A stretch of 27,867 nucleotides of DNA, taken from Methanosarcinales archaeon (lineage in GTDB: Archaea > Halobacteriota > Methanosarcinia > Methanosarcinales > Methanocomedenaceae). The position numbers and the translations under genes are program-made. Shown here one piece after another: positions 18,760 through 27,629 of the stretch. The stretch lies in assembly GCA_030666885.1 (NCBI GenBank), contig DAOUWY010000001.1, positions 1 through 27,867 on the forward strand. Reading direction: 5' to 3'. The notes beneath the pieces were generated by a model. That model was given only the letters and a program-made list of their open reading frames with translations, searched no databases and had not been told where the DNA came from. Position 1 is the first letter of the stretch; each line of letters opens with the position of its first letter.

Positions 18760-19488
18760 ATGAAGATTTCTGAAATAACAGGATTCCTTGAGAAGATAGC
18801 TCCACTTGAACTAGCTGATGAATCGGACAGGGGCAGGATCGGTTTAATACTTGACCTGGATAATGAGATCAATAAGATTGCAACTGCCCTGGATGTTACC
18901 GACCATGTGCTTCAGGAGGCTGCCCGGGCCGGTGCTGACCTGCTTGTGGCCCACCATACCCCAATATATGAACCTGTCAACCATATCTCAAAAACCCTGG
19001 CCGATACCCTGAAGATCGCACTGGACAACGAAATATCGATCTATGTGATGCATACCAACTATGACAGCGCACCCGGTGGGGTCAACGATGTACTAGCCGA
19101 ATTACTGGAACTATCTGAAGTAAGAACTGCCGGCCTGGGCAGGATCGGAAATGTTGCCCCTACAGATACGGAAAAACTTGCAGGATTTACAGCCAGGCGG
19201 CTGGATACCCATGTGACGTATGTAGGAGATCATGAAATTGAGACTGTAATGGTCATGGGAGGCAGTGGACTTAAAAGTGAATATATCGAGATGGCACTGG
19301 ACGTGGGAGCTGATGCCTTTATTTCAGCCGAGATGCATCACAATGTAATCCCATATGCCAGGTACATATCGTTAATAGATGCAACCCACTACGCAACTGA
19401 AAATCCGGCTATGTTAAAACTTGTTGGAAGGCTTCCTGTTGAATCCTTATTCATTGACCACAGGCCGCATGTACACGTGATTGTTTAA
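18760..19488 (+). CDS. Nif3-like dinuclear metal-centre protein
   Basis: The 242-aa protein is a Nif3 family member (also annotated as GTP cyclohydrolase 1 type 2). Metal ligands are visible as H65 and H66 in VAHHTP, H98 and D102 in MHTNYDSAPGGVN, and H210 with E214 in DATHYATENP. SAEMHH near 189-194 is also characteristic. The length of about 245 aa matches the short form without the inserted PII-like domain. The cellular role is uncertain; GTP cyclohydrolase activity has been shown for a bacterial homologue only. The ATG lies within a repeated GATAACATG/AAGATAACATG stretch with GGAG about 20 nt upstream. The gene stands alone after the tRNA. Confidence 0.9.
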   Translation: MKISEITGFLEKIAPLELADESDRGRIGLILDLDNEINKIATALDVTDHVLQEAARAGADLLVAHHTPIYEPVNHISKTLADTLKIALDNEISIYVMHTNYDSAPGGVNDVLAELLELSEVRTAGLGRIGNVAPTDTEKLAGFTARRLDTHVTYVGDHEIETVMVMGGSGLKSEYIEMALDVGADAFISAEMHHNVIPYARYISLIDATHYATENPAMLKLVGRLPVESLFIDHRPHVHVIV

Positions 19489-19710
19489 TTTCCGGTCGTT
19501 AATCCGCCCCACAAAATCACTCTGACTACACGACCCCACCCCGACATCGGCTATGCACCATTTGATAGAGTCCCGAACACTCCACCGTCGGAAATAAAAA
19601 GTCCCGCATAATTAGCTTCATTACCTCAAGAGCAATCTATGAAATAATTGAACAGTGCCGTGACTATAAAATATTATCAACAAATTCGAGCTATGTTATA
19701 AATTTAATTA

Positions 19711-19742
19711 ACAAGTAACTCTTATTACAAGTAACTCTTATT
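19711..19742 (+). repeat. Tandem 16-bp duplication in the leader of the phosphatase gene
   Basis: ACAAGTAACTCTTATT occurs twice back to back (19711-19726, 19727-19742), ending 8 nt before the ATG. A TATA-like GTTATAAATTT lies at 19695-19705, so the transcription start probably falls inside the repeat. No ribosome-binding site is visible. Confidence 0.7.
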
Positions 19743-19750
19743 ATACCAAT

Positions 19751-20572
19751 ATGGAAGAAATGCAAGCATCCGAATATATAATTTTTACAGATATGGATGG
19801 CACCCTGGTCGATCACGATACATATTCCTATGATGCGGCCATACCTGCCCTGGAACTAATAAATAAGAAAAATATCCCATTGATATTTTGTACCAGTAAG
19901 ACCAGGGCTGAACTTGAGGTTTACTGCCATAAACTAGGCATATACCATCCCTTTATTTCTGAGAATGGCGGGGCCATATTCATCCCTGAAGGTTATTTTG
20001 ACTTCCCCTATGATCACACAAAACAAATAGACGATTACAACGTGATCGAATTAGGTGTTGGATACAATATACTTGAAAGTACTTTGAAAGAAATATGTAC
20101 TAAGATCGACTGCAAGGTAATTGGATTCGGGGATATGAATGTGGATCAAGTGTGCCAGGACACAGGACTTGACAGGGAATGTGCTGCACTTGCCAAGCAG
20201 CGGGACTATGATGAAGCTTTCAGGATTAAAAGTCCGGCCCCGAAGGATGAACTGCTGGAACAGGAAATCAGAAAAAGGGGTTTTAATTATACCAAAGGCG
20301 GACGGTACCATCATATAATGGGTAATAACGACAAGGGAAAGGCAGTACACATACTTACAGACCTTTACAGGAAAAAATGGCCTGGTGTAAAAACAATAGG
20401 ACTGGGCGACAGCCTAAACGACCTGCCCATGCTGATGGCCGTGGATATTGGTATATTAGTACAAAAACCAAGCGGCGATTATGACCCATCCATAACATCA
20501 CCAAATATCAGGCGGGGAATAGGTATCGGACCGAAAGGATGGAATCAGGAACTTATTAATATTCTGGAATAG
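19751..20572 (+). CDS. gpgP: Glucosyl-/mannosyl-3-phosphoglycerate phosphatase (HAD-IIB)
   Basis: The 273-aa protein is a HAD hydrolase of the mannosyl-3-phosphoglycerate phosphatase family. Motif I is TDMDGTLVDHD with catalytic D14 and D16, motif II CTSKTRAE (S49), motif III the Lys in NNDKGKA (K195), and motif IV GLGDSLNDLPML (D220, D224). The family motif SENGGAIFIPEGYF (70-83) is clear. It removes phosphate from glucosyl- or mannosyl-3-phosphoglycerate, giving the compatible solute glucosylglycerate or mannosylglycerate. Because the nearby synthase is GpgS-like, glucosylglycerate is the better guess. The symbol is therefore provisional. Confidence 0.88.
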   Translation: MEEMQASEYIIFTDMDGTLVDHDTYSYDAAIPALELINKKNIPLIFCTSKTRAELEVYCHKLGIYHPFISENGGAIFIPEGYFDFPYDHTKQIDDYNVIELGVGYNILESTLKEICTKIDCKVIGFGDMNVDQVCQDTGLDRECAALAKQRDYDEAFRIKSPAPKDELLEQEIRKRGFNYTKGGRYHHIMGNNDKGKAVHILTDLYRKKWPGVKTIGLGDSLNDLPMLMAVDIGILVQKPSGDYDPSITSPNIRRGIGIGPKGWNQELINILE

Positions 20573-20625
20573 AATTTAATATTGCATTACTGTAATATTA
20601 GTAATAATATAAGGAAGGAAAAGAT

Positions 20626-21153
20626 ATGATTAGACTCGGGAGTATGTTGCCACAGGCATTTATGGTTGGTATAACAGAACTGGTGAAAATGGTAGGTCCT
20701 GAAAAAACCTCCATATTGTTATCCCGTATAGGGCAAGAACTGGCCCTAACACAAGGACCGGGACTTGAAGGCGTCCCGGAAAATGATTTACACTATTTGC
20801 CTATATGCCCTCTTGCAGATGAAATAATACGTTTTGTTGACCTTTTTGGTGAAAGGCCTGAAGAATTCCAGACAATTGTGAAATACGTTGCCGAAAAAGA
20901 GGCTAGAAATAAGGATAAAGTGGAATGTCCTGCTATGGCTTCTATCCTATGCCTTATGCACAATGCTTACAGGAAAAAAAGAGCCGAAATGGCAGGCTTC
21001 GAAACCTTACATCTTGCATCCAAGCTATCAATTGCCGGTGCCAGGCTGGCTTATAATGAAGAAGCCATTGAAAAAGCAGGAAAATCAAAAGAAGAGGTTG
21101 ACAAGATTCTTGAAAAGGGTGCTTGCGTCTTCAAATTCATCAAAAAGGAGTGA
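20626..21153 (+). CDS. Conserved-looking unknown protein in the glucosylglycerate cluster
   Basis: Not recognised. The 175-aa helical protein has a possible cysteine pattern (CPLADE near 61, CPAMASILC near 104-112) and ends KGACVFKFIKKE. GGAAGG lies upstream of the ATG, and the stop is followed after 5 nt by the GTG of the glycosidase gene, so the two are probably co-translated. The Cys residues and the IxxVxxFGE-like middle could fit a small metal- or ligand-binding protein. No function can be assigned. Confidence 0.75.
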   Translation: MIRLGSMLPQAFMVGITELVKMVGPEKTSILLSRIGQELALTQGPGLEGVPENDLHYLPICPLADEIIRFVDLFGERPEEFQTIVKYVAEKEARNKDKVECPAMASILCLMHNAYRKKRAEMAGFETLHLASKLSIAGARLAYNEEAIEKAGKSKEEVDKILEKGACVFKFIKKE

Positions 21154-21158
21154 ATCAC

Positions 21159-22388
21159 GTGGACATCATTGCTGCAGAAAAATTATACCAGAACTGTGTG
21201 AAAGTATTACAAGAAAACCAGCACCCAAATGGTGGTTTCTATGCCAGCCCGCCCGGTACGAGATATCCGTTCATCTATCCTCGTGACCATTCCATCTGTA
21301 TCCTGGGAGCCATAGCAGCCGACATGTTAAATGAAGCTAAACACGGGCTTGAATTCATGCTGGCCGCCCAGAAACCTTCAGGTGAGTTCAGCCAGCGTTA
21401 TGACGTAGACGGGAACGATACCAGTTATAAAGACCTGCAGATAGACGGTAACGGCCTGGTGCTCTATGCCCTTAACCAGTACCTCAAGGCCACTGGCGGC
21501 CTGTTCTTTGATAGCTTGGCAGACCGAGCCTTTTGTCTCCAGTACTGGGAGGCTATTGAAAAGGCAGTGGACTTTATACTCCAGAATAAGAACGACGAGA
21601 TCAACCTCATTCATACCATCAACAGCATCCACGAATATCCTGCCTATGAACATGGTTTTGAGATATATGCCAATTCCACATGCTGCGCCGGACTGTTCGG
21701 AGCTGTTGAGATAGGGGAAACGCTGGGTAAAAATGTGAAAGAATGGAGGGAACAGGCAGAACTGATCCGCCAGTCCATATTAGAGCGTCTATATAGTCCA
21801 AGACGCAGGTCCTTTATCAAGTGCATCCGGGTAAAATACAAAAGTTCAGATCCAATAGGTTATGATGCCTTTGCCTCCACAGTCATAGATGTGGATGCTG
21901 TGGAATATGCTCCGGCCCATTTTGGCCTGATAAAAGAAACTGACCTGAGGAATAAAAAAACAGTACAGCGTATTGATAAAATGCTCTGGGACGAGGAACT
22001 GGGCGGCCTGAACCGGTATCCTGAACTCTGGGACCGCAACAATGGAGGATATGGTCCATGGCTCCACTTTACCTGCCAGCTATCCAACCATTATACAGCA
22101 ATAGGAGATCAGGACATGGCCGATAAATACCTGGGCTGGGTGGTGGAGATGGCACATGATAATTTGCTACCCGAACATATTTCAACAGTTGAACGCTTTG
22201 AAATGTGGTTAGAAGATTATACGAATGCCAGAATACTGAGGGACAGTAAACTCACAATGATCGAGAATATAAAGTCCCATCCTAAATGGAAAGAAGGATT
22301 TGCTTACGTTACTATGCCCCTTATCTGGCCTCATGCCGAGTTTATCAGGGCATATACAAATTATAAGCAGAAATTCTATGCGGATTAA
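21159..22388 (+). CDS. GH15-like glycoside hydrolase (six-hairpin glycosidase)
   Basis: The GTG at 21159 is chosen over an upstream in-frame TTG (21123) because AAGGAG lies 8 nt before it and it avoids overlap with the previous gene. The 409-aa product is an (alpha/alpha)6-type glycosidase. It has YPFIYPRDHS (36-45, the substrate-binding PRD of glucoamylase-like enzymes), LQIDGNGL (93-100), and a C-terminal LLPEHIS followed by PLIWPHAEFIRAY. Glu of LLPEH is the candidate catalytic residue. GH15-like enzymes release glucose from alpha-glucosides. Next to glucosylglycerate genes, a hydrolase recycling the solute, or acting on storage glucan, is plausible. It is convergent with gpgS. Confidence 0.82.
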   Translation: MDIIAAEKLYQNCVKVLQENQHPNGGFYASPPGTRYPFIYPRDHSICILGAIAADMLNEAKHGLEFMLAAQKPSGEFSQRYDVDGNDTSYKDLQIDGNGLVLYALNQYLKATGGLFFDSLADRAFCLQYWEAIEKAVDFILQNKNDEINLIHTINSIHEYPAYEHGFEIYANSTCCAGLFGAVEIGETLGKNVKEWREQAELIRQSILERLYSPRRRSFIKCIRVKYKSSDPIGYDAFASTVIDVDAVEYAPAHFGLIKETDLRNKKTVQRIDKMLWDEELGGLNRYPELWDRNNGGYGPWLHFTCQLSNHYTAIGDQDMADKYLGWVVEMAHDNLLPEHISTVERFEMWLEDYTNARILRDSKLTMIENIKSHPKWKEGFAYVTMPLIWPHAEFIRAYTNYKQKFYAD

Positions 22389-22407
22389 TCACCGGGGTGC
22401 TGCCGGA

Positions 22408-23619
22408 TCAACCATAGTTATTATAATCATTCAAGGCTGCATCCTTTAATTTTTCCCTGATATCGGGCATGGCAGATATCGCCCTTTTCCAGTCAGGAAG
22501 ATGGACATCCACAGGATCCCGGATATATTCCCGGCCCGCAGATAACATATATTTGGAGAAAGCTTCTACCATGCACTCTTCGTTATGCCTGCTGTAATTC
22601 AGGCCGTTAAATAAGGCATCGGCATGGTGCTGGCGGATACGGTCCTGGGCCGCACGTTTGAAAAGTACATTCACACTTTGCATAAAAGCCTCGTCTATAT
22701 CCAACCCGTCAACTTCAACCAGGTTCCTTAATATCGTCTTGATGATGTCTTTTGCCATCTTTTGAATACCTTTTTCATCATCGGATCTTATAGGCCTGTG
22801 CTTATGTTCGTAAAATCCCAGATCGACCTGGCATACCCTTTTAAGTGCAGTGTTCTTAAAAACTTCGGCAAGCAGTCCCACTTCCAGCCCCCAGTCCCCT
22901 GGCATGCGGATGTTGAGGGCAAGATCTGAGGTAATGCCAAATTCACCAGATAGCGTATACTTGAATGCACACATGTATTTCAGGAAATCAGACCTGTAAT
23001 GCGTCTTTTCCATGAGTGAGTTCAGCAGGGGATTTAGCAGAAGCCTGTTAACACGCCCGTACATCACCAGGCGTTCCATATCGATCCTTGCATAATAGCC
23101 CTTGTTATAAAAAAAATCCAGGTCAGGTTCGACAATCGAATACAACAGTTTAGCAGGCAGTAGCTTGGAATAAAATACGATATCCGCATCATGCATGGCT
23201 ATGGCATAGCTGTCGAGTGTTGCAACACCCAGGGCGATCCATGAATCTTTTCCTTTACCGGAAAACATGGTAATGTCCAGGTCTTTTTCCTTTAATTCTT
23301 CAATCACCTGTTGTACCGAGGGGCCGTTGCACCACACTATGATACAGGGTATCTCAAGTTTTGAAAAAAATTGTTTGACCTGGATATATTTCTGCTCATC
23401 ATCGGCAGCAAGTGCTATTACAACTTTTGAAAGAAATTTCAATTCATTGATATGTTTGAGAATATTTTCGATATGGTCTCCATATATCTCCTCAAAAAGC
23501 ATAGGAATCAGCAGCGTCATTGGACGCTCCATTGCAATGTCCTCTAATGCTAAACAGAGGGAACTCTCTTCAATCCTGAAATCATGGATCGTTGTGATCC
23601 GTTCCTGCATAAAATCCAT
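22408..23619 (-). CDS. gpgS: Glucosyl-3-phosphoglycerate synthase (GT81)
   Basis: The 403-aa protein starts MDFMQERITTIHD, as in archaeal GpgS. It shows a GT-A fold with GKGKDSW (121-127), the metal-binding DAD motif (144-146), GDWGLEVGLL (241-250) and YEHKHRP (270-276), all typical of family GT81. It transfers glucose from an NDP-glucose to 3-phosphoglycerate, the first step of glucosylglycerate synthesis. The closest characterised archaeal enzyme known to me is from Methanococcoides burtonii. GGGAGTGA precedes the ATG. The gene begins 21 bp after the aldehyde ferredoxin oxidoreductase gene on the same strand, so the two appear to share a transcript, while the phosphatase is on the opposite strand. 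Confidence 0.88.
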   Translation of the reverse strand: MDFMQERITTIHDFRIEESSLCLALEDIAMERPMTLLIPMLFEEIYGDHIENILKHINELKFLSKVVIALAADDEQKYIQVKQFFSKLEIPCIIVWCNGPSVQQVIEELKEKDLDITMFSGKGKDSWIALGVATLDSYAIAMHDADIVFYSKLLPAKLLYSIVEPDLDFFYNKGYYARIDMERLVMYGRVNRLLLNPLLNSLMEKTHYRSDFLKYMCAFKYTLSGEFGITSDLALNIRMPGDWGLEVGLLAEVFKNTALKRVCQVDLGFYEHKHRPIRSDDEKGIQKMAKDIIKTILRNLVEVDGLDIDEAFMQSVNVLFKRAAQDRIRQHHADALFNGLNYSRHNEECMVEAFSKYMLSAGREYIRDPVDVHLPDWKRAISAMPDIREKLKDAALNDYNNYG

Positions 23620-23640
23620 CTGGTCACTCCCTTTTGAAAA

Positions 23641-25377
23641 TTATATCCCGGTTTTCTTCTTATACAATTCCAGCATTTCCCGGATGGTCTCTTCTTTTAC
23701 CATTCCCAGTTGGGATATGGTTTCATAGAAACGCCCGGGAACTTTTATTTTGCCTACGTCAAAACCCTGCTGCTTCTTGAACTCATATTTTGCAAGGAAT
23801 ATCTCACAGCCCAATGTTTCAAGTTCATCCCTGGTCTTTTTAATACCCACGCTGGCCAGGGCATCGATGATAGTCTGTTCGCCATATACTCCTCTTGCAA
23901 AGAGACAGGCCACCAGGGAGTTGTTGATCATGCGCCAGTAATCTTCATAGATGAGCTTATCCACCATCTGTTCTCCAGTTAATTGCTGGCTTGCGGCTTT
24001 CTGGTCAATGCTATATCCACCGTTGTCGAGGTGGGAATGCCGCACACCCACCATCTGGCCTACTATAGAAGCAGGACCGGTATGGTAACCGGCGATCTCC
24101 AGGCCGCCCAGGTTCACAGCAAAGTCCTCGCCACCGTACTTAGCTGCCGCAGCCACAGTACCTTTGGCCAGTGTCTGGTAGAATTTGTTTGGCATCTCTA
24201 CTATCTTATCGATCATCTTCAGGTAACTGTTCGTATCTCCCCAGCGAAGTGCTATACCCAGGGTATCCGGTGGAGTAATCAGGTCCCTCTCATAGCTTTC
24301 GGTAGCCCATGCCAGTACGCCTCCCGTACTCATGACATCAAGGCCGTAGCGCTCGCACCTCTCAATGAGGCGCAGCACATCCTCGGCAAGGTTGATCCCA
24401 AGGTTAGTACCCAGTGAGTAAATAAGTTCATAATCATAACTGATGTGGTTTACTTCGAACTCATGCCCCTTCTGGAAGGTTGTCTTTAGCATTGCGATAT
24501 GTATGCAGCCGATGGGGCAGTTGCTGCATGCGATCTTGCGAAGCAGCAGGTTGTCTGCAAAGTATTCGCCGGATATGTTTTCGGCATTCTCGAAACCTGA
24601 CTGTTTGAGGTTGCGGGTAGGCAGCCCTTTTAACTGGTTCAGGACATTGATGTTGGCGGCAGTCCCAAGGTCGTGGTATTTTTCCATAACCTCGGTATCC
24701 ACAACAGCATCATAAAGTTTATTGTACATTTTACTGTATGGTGCTATCTCCGGTATCTCTACATCTTCGGTGCCCGAGATCACTATCGCTTTCAGGTTCT
24801 TGCTGCCGAAGACCGCACCCAGACCAAGCCTGCCGAAGTGCCGGTAGGTGTCCACGTTCACGTTGGCATACCTCACCATGTTCACACCAGCTTCGCCGAT
24901 ACGCATAATGCTGCGCCTGCCCTTGCCTGGTTCTACGTTCCTGAGTATCTTTCCTATGACCTCGACCGAGGATACGTTCCAGATGCTGGTGGCATCCTTA
25001 AGTTTCACTTCATCGTCGTGTATGGATAAGTAGCACGGTTTTTCTGCCCTGCCTTTTATTACAATACTATCATAACCGGCAAAGCGCATGGCCATTGACA
25101 GCCGCCCGCCCGCATGGGACTCACCTAGTTCCCCTGTCATGGGTGATTTGAACATGGATACTGTTTTGGATACGCACGGGAAGATCGTGTTAAGTGGCCC
25201 TATGCTGAATATTATCGGGGCTTCGGGTGAGAACGGGTCGGTTCCGGGCGGGCATTCTTCCAGTAACAGTTGGGTGGCCACGCCTGTACCGCCCAGGTAT
25301 TTATCGAACAGGTCGGCACGGTCCTTTACCTGGTGCTCGCCTGTATCAAGATCAATGTAGAGTACGTTGGACCACAT
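23641..25377 (-). CDS. aor: Tungsten-dependent aldehyde:ferredoxin oxidoreductase
   Basis: The 578-aa protein matches the AOR family over its whole length. Landmarks are the N-terminal YLGGTGVATQLLLEE, the pterin-binding ESHAGGRLS and GYDSIVIKGRAEKP, RLGLGAVFGSKNLKAI (183-198), and the [4Fe-4S] ligands C284, C287, C291 (CSNCPIGC) with the fourth, C491, in VACLFARG. Spacing agrees with the Pyrococcus enzyme. It oxidises aldehydes to acids with ferredoxin as electron acceptor, in the cytoplasm, using W-bispterin; the substrate is unknown. It is a single base pair downstream of the ferredoxin gene, which is likely its electron partner. GAGGTG precedes the ATG. Confidence 0.93.
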   Translation of the reverse strand: MWSNVLYIDLDTGEHQVKDRADLFDKYLGGTGVATQLLLEECPPGTDPFSPEAPIIFSIGPLNTIFPCVSKTVSMFKSPMTGELGESHAGGRLSMAMRFAGYDSIVIKGRAEKPCYLSIHDDEVKLKDATSIWNVSSVEVIGKILRNVEPGKGRRSIMRIGEAGVNMVRYANVNVDTYRHFGRLGLGAVFGSKNLKAIVISGTEDVEIPEIAPYSKMYNKLYDAVVDTEVMEKYHDLGTAANINVLNQLKGLPTRNLKQSGFENAENISGEYFADNLLLRKIACSNCPIGCIHIAMLKTTFQKGHEFEVNHISYDYELIYSLGTNLGINLAEDVLRLIERCERYGLDVMSTGGVLAWATESYERDLITPPDTLGIALRWGDTNSYLKMIDKIVEMPNKFYQTLAKGTVAAAAKYGGEDFAVNLGGLEIAGYHTGPASIVGQMVGVRHSHLDNGGYSIDQKAASQQLTGEQMVDKLIYEDYWRMINNSLVACLFARGVYGEQTIIDALASVGIKKTRDELETLGCEIFLAKYEFKKQQGFDVGKIKVPGRFYETISQLGMVKEETIREMLELYKKKTGI

Positions 25378-25378
25378 A

Positions 25379-25789
25379 TTATAGCACCTCGGTTTTTCTC
25401 AGTTCAAGTACGTCATGACTGCAAAACCTGGCACATACACCGCAATGGGTACAGATTACGGGCATGTCGGCCTTGTCAAAATGAATAGTACGGGGCAGGC
25501 AGGCACTGGCACATGTCATGCACGAATCACATAGGTCCTTATCCAGTATTACCCCGCCACCTGTTCTTGGTGTGAGTGCACCTGTGGGGCATGCCCGTGC
25601 GCACGGTGGGTCGATACATGAGCGACAAACGATTATTTCAAGACCGCTCTCGATACCGCCTGATGTCCTGATATCGATAGCACTGTCTATGAGCGATGCA
25701 GTTTTTGCATTTACCCGGCTGCAAGCCAGCATGCAGCTATAACAACCTATACACCTGTTAGGATTGGCGACTTTTATTTTTGCAGACAA
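25379..25789 (-). CDS. Four-cluster 4Fe-4S ferredoxin, AOR partner
   Basis: The 136-aa protein contains sixteen cysteines in four groups: CIGCYSCMLAC, CRSCIDPPCARAC, CDSCMTCASAC and CTHCGVCARFC. This gives four [4Fe-4S] clusters, like HycB/DmsB-type electron-transfer subunits. The start is TTG at 25787-25789, with GGTGGTAAGAG upstream. It is the first gene of the unit ferredoxin-aor-gpgS. In other organisms AOR genes with an adjacent polyferredoxin form an electron-carrying heterocomplex; that is the likely role here. Confidence 0.93.
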   Translation of the reverse strand: MSAKIKVANPNRCIGCYSCMLACSRVNAKTASLIDSAIDIRTSGGIESGLEIIVCRSCIDPPCARACPTGALTPRTGGGVILDKDLCDSCMTCASACLPRTIHFDKADMPVICTHCGVCARFCSHDVLELRKTEVL

Positions 25790-25966
25790 CTCTTACCACC
25801 CTTTACTACTGTTTTGTTAAAAGAGTACTATAAGGCTTTGGGTGAATAAAAAATCTGTGTGTCCCAAATGTTTTAACTTAATAGATTCCTCTCTACTTTT
25901 CATACTTTCCTACATTCCAGCTTTTATGCGTTTTGGGTATATTTTTTGGTTAATTCATAAGATTAC

Positions 25967-25991
25967 TTATATATTCCGGCGACATTGTCGC
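25967..25991 (+). promoter_or_regulatory. TATA box with adjoining perfect palindrome
   Basis: TTATATATT (25967-25975) is a good + strand TATA box. GCGACATTGTCGC (25979-25991), a perfect 6-1-6 inverted repeat, begins 4 nt later, between the TATA box and the expected transcription start. This is where archaeal repressors commonly bind. A short T-run follows (25993-25997), so a hairpin terminator for an unseen transcript is the alternative reading. Confidence 0.4.
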
Positions 25992-26041
25992 TTTTTCGTT
26001 ATTTAGGGGTTCAGGTGCTCGATTTTCTGTTCAATTATTAA

Positions 26042-26197
26042 GTGGAAAGGCTCAACACATCGCTTACACTTTTTCAAGTGATCGATGATAAGCGTAATGG
26101 TATGGGATTATATCAAAAAATGCAATGGGATGCCCCTAAATTTATTTTGGGCTGGCGCGGATGGAGCTGCACATCGACTGATCCATACTTGAAATAA
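26042..26197 (+). CDS. Possible 51-aa small protein
   Basis: A GTG start opens a 51-codon frame rich in Trp and charged residues (QVIDDKRNGMGLYQKMQWD, then ILGWRGWSC). No ribosome-binding site is evident. The TATA box and palindrome at 25967-25991 lie about 50 nt upstream, which favours a regulated transcript. It may also be a fragment of a lost gene. The rest of 25790-26261 holds only the ferredoxin promoter side and AT-rich sequence. Confidence 0.3.
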   Translation: MERLNTSLTLFQVIDDKRNGMGLYQKMQWDAPKFILGWRGWSCTSTDPYLK

Positions 26198-26261
26198 TTG
26201 CAGTAACGCTGATAAATGTATTATGTTTCATGAACCTGATACTTTTTGAGAACTCCAAAAA

Positions 26262-27539
26262 CTACAAAAATGCAGTATCCAGAAGAAATTTCCAGGCAGG
26301 GATTACAGGTATGTCATCCACTGTACCTTCCTCTTCAAGTGTCACGATCATTGATCTCCTGACCTTATCACCAAATTTCTCTTGATACTTCTTTACCTGC
26401 TTAATAGATTTCCTGCTTTTTTTCACTTCAATTATATCCTGTTTGTCATTATCAGGGATTACAAAATCAATCTCAAAACTGTTCCTATAGAAAAATCTTG
26501 CATCAGTATGCGATGCTACAATATTTTCAAGCATATATGGCAGGATCGAATCCATATCCTGGTTGAATGCAGATGCAAGGTTTGGTGTATAGAGATAAGC
26601 TTTTTTCATTTTTCTCCTACTTGCAATAGGACTGCCTCTGTAATTGAAAACATACTTTATTAGAAGCCCAAACTCAAGATACTCAAAATAATTGGCAATA
26701 GTTCTCTGGTCTTTTCCAAGGTCCTTGGCAATCTCCCTATAATTAACGATCATGCCAGGTTTTTTACAGATTATATATACAAGAGTCTTAAGCAGCTCAA
26801 CATCTTTTATCTCAAATTCATCTGGCAGGTCCTTATATATGACCCTTTCAATGACATTGTTCAATATATATTTCCTTGCGAAATCCTCATCATCTTCATT
26901 GTAGAGTTCAGGAAACATTCCGTATTTAAGATATCGATAAAAAAGGGGAATCAATTCCCTTTTCCATAGGTCAGGGTTTTCCCGAATTTTATTCATATCC
27001 CTGTCATTCATCTCGATAAATTCCTCAAATGAGAGCAGCTTCATCTGGAAATCCATTATTCTCCCTGCAAGGCTTTCTTTTGATCTTTTTCTTAGGCTCA
27101 CGGATGCGGAACCCGAGATAAAGAATTTTATGTTGGGATAAAGGTCATAGTAAACCTTTATCTTGTTCTCCCAGTCATCCACTTTTTGTATTTCGTCAAG
27201 GAAAATGTATATCTTCCCTTCGGCATCATCAAAACTGCTGCCTAAAACGGTTTGTTGATAGCTTTCCAGGGTCTCTTTGAAATCAAACACAATTTCATCG
27301 AAAGAAAAATAGAATATGTGTTTCTTATCGACATGGGTGAGTAGGTCCTGTATAAGCTGGAACATGATTGTTGTTTTTCCTGTTCTCCTTAACCCCCATA
27401 TGAGAATTACCTGTCTTTTATCGGTATATTTTTCAATATCGGAATAGATGTGCCTTTTGTATGGTTTAAGCCAGGAATCCTTTACATTTCCTGTTTTCCA
27501 CCACGGATTAAACTGTTCCAAAGCGCCTATTGGTGTCAT
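26262..27539 (-). CDS. AAA_14/DUF4143 family ATPase
   Basis: The 425-aa protein has Walker A GLRRTGKTT (49-57), Walker B IYIFLDEIQ (110-118) and the sensor ISGSASVSLRKRS motif. A winged-helix region follows (YREIAKDLGKDQRTIANYFEYLE). The C-terminal DUF4143 portion contains FEIDFVIP and DIIEVKKSRK, a PD-(D/E)xK nuclease-like pattern. Such ATPases are widespread, often duplicated and mobile in archaeal genomes; their function is unsettled. The ATG is preceded by AGGAATT, and TTTAAATAG near 27566-27574 may be its TATA box, giving an almost leaderless mRNA. Confidence 0.9.
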   Translation of the reverse strand: MTPIGALEQFNPWWKTGNVKDSWLKPYKRHIYSDIEKYTDKRQVILIWGLRRTGKTTIMFQLIQDLLTHVDKKHIFYFSFDEIVFDFKETLESYQQTVLGSSFDDAEGKIYIFLDEIQKVDDWENKIKVYYDLYPNIKFFISGSASVSLRKRSKESLAGRIMDFQMKLLSFEEFIEMNDRDMNKIRENPDLWKRELIPLFYRYLKYGMFPELYNEDDEDFARKYILNNVIERVIYKDLPDEFEIKDVELLKTLVYIICKKPGMIVNYREIAKDLGKDQRTIANYFEYLEFGLLIKYVFNYRGSPIASRRKMKKAYLYTPNLASAFNQDMDSILPYMLENIVASHTDARFFYRNSFEIDFVIPDNDKQDIIEVKKSRKSIKQVKKYQEKFGDKVRRSMIVTLEEEGTVDDIPVIPAWKFLLDTAFL

Positions 27540-27629
27540 AATTCCTATATGGGTACTAAAACTATTTAAATCTAATTACGTTACTATGTTATCATTTAAT
27601 TATTTTAATTACATTATAATGTTATTAGT

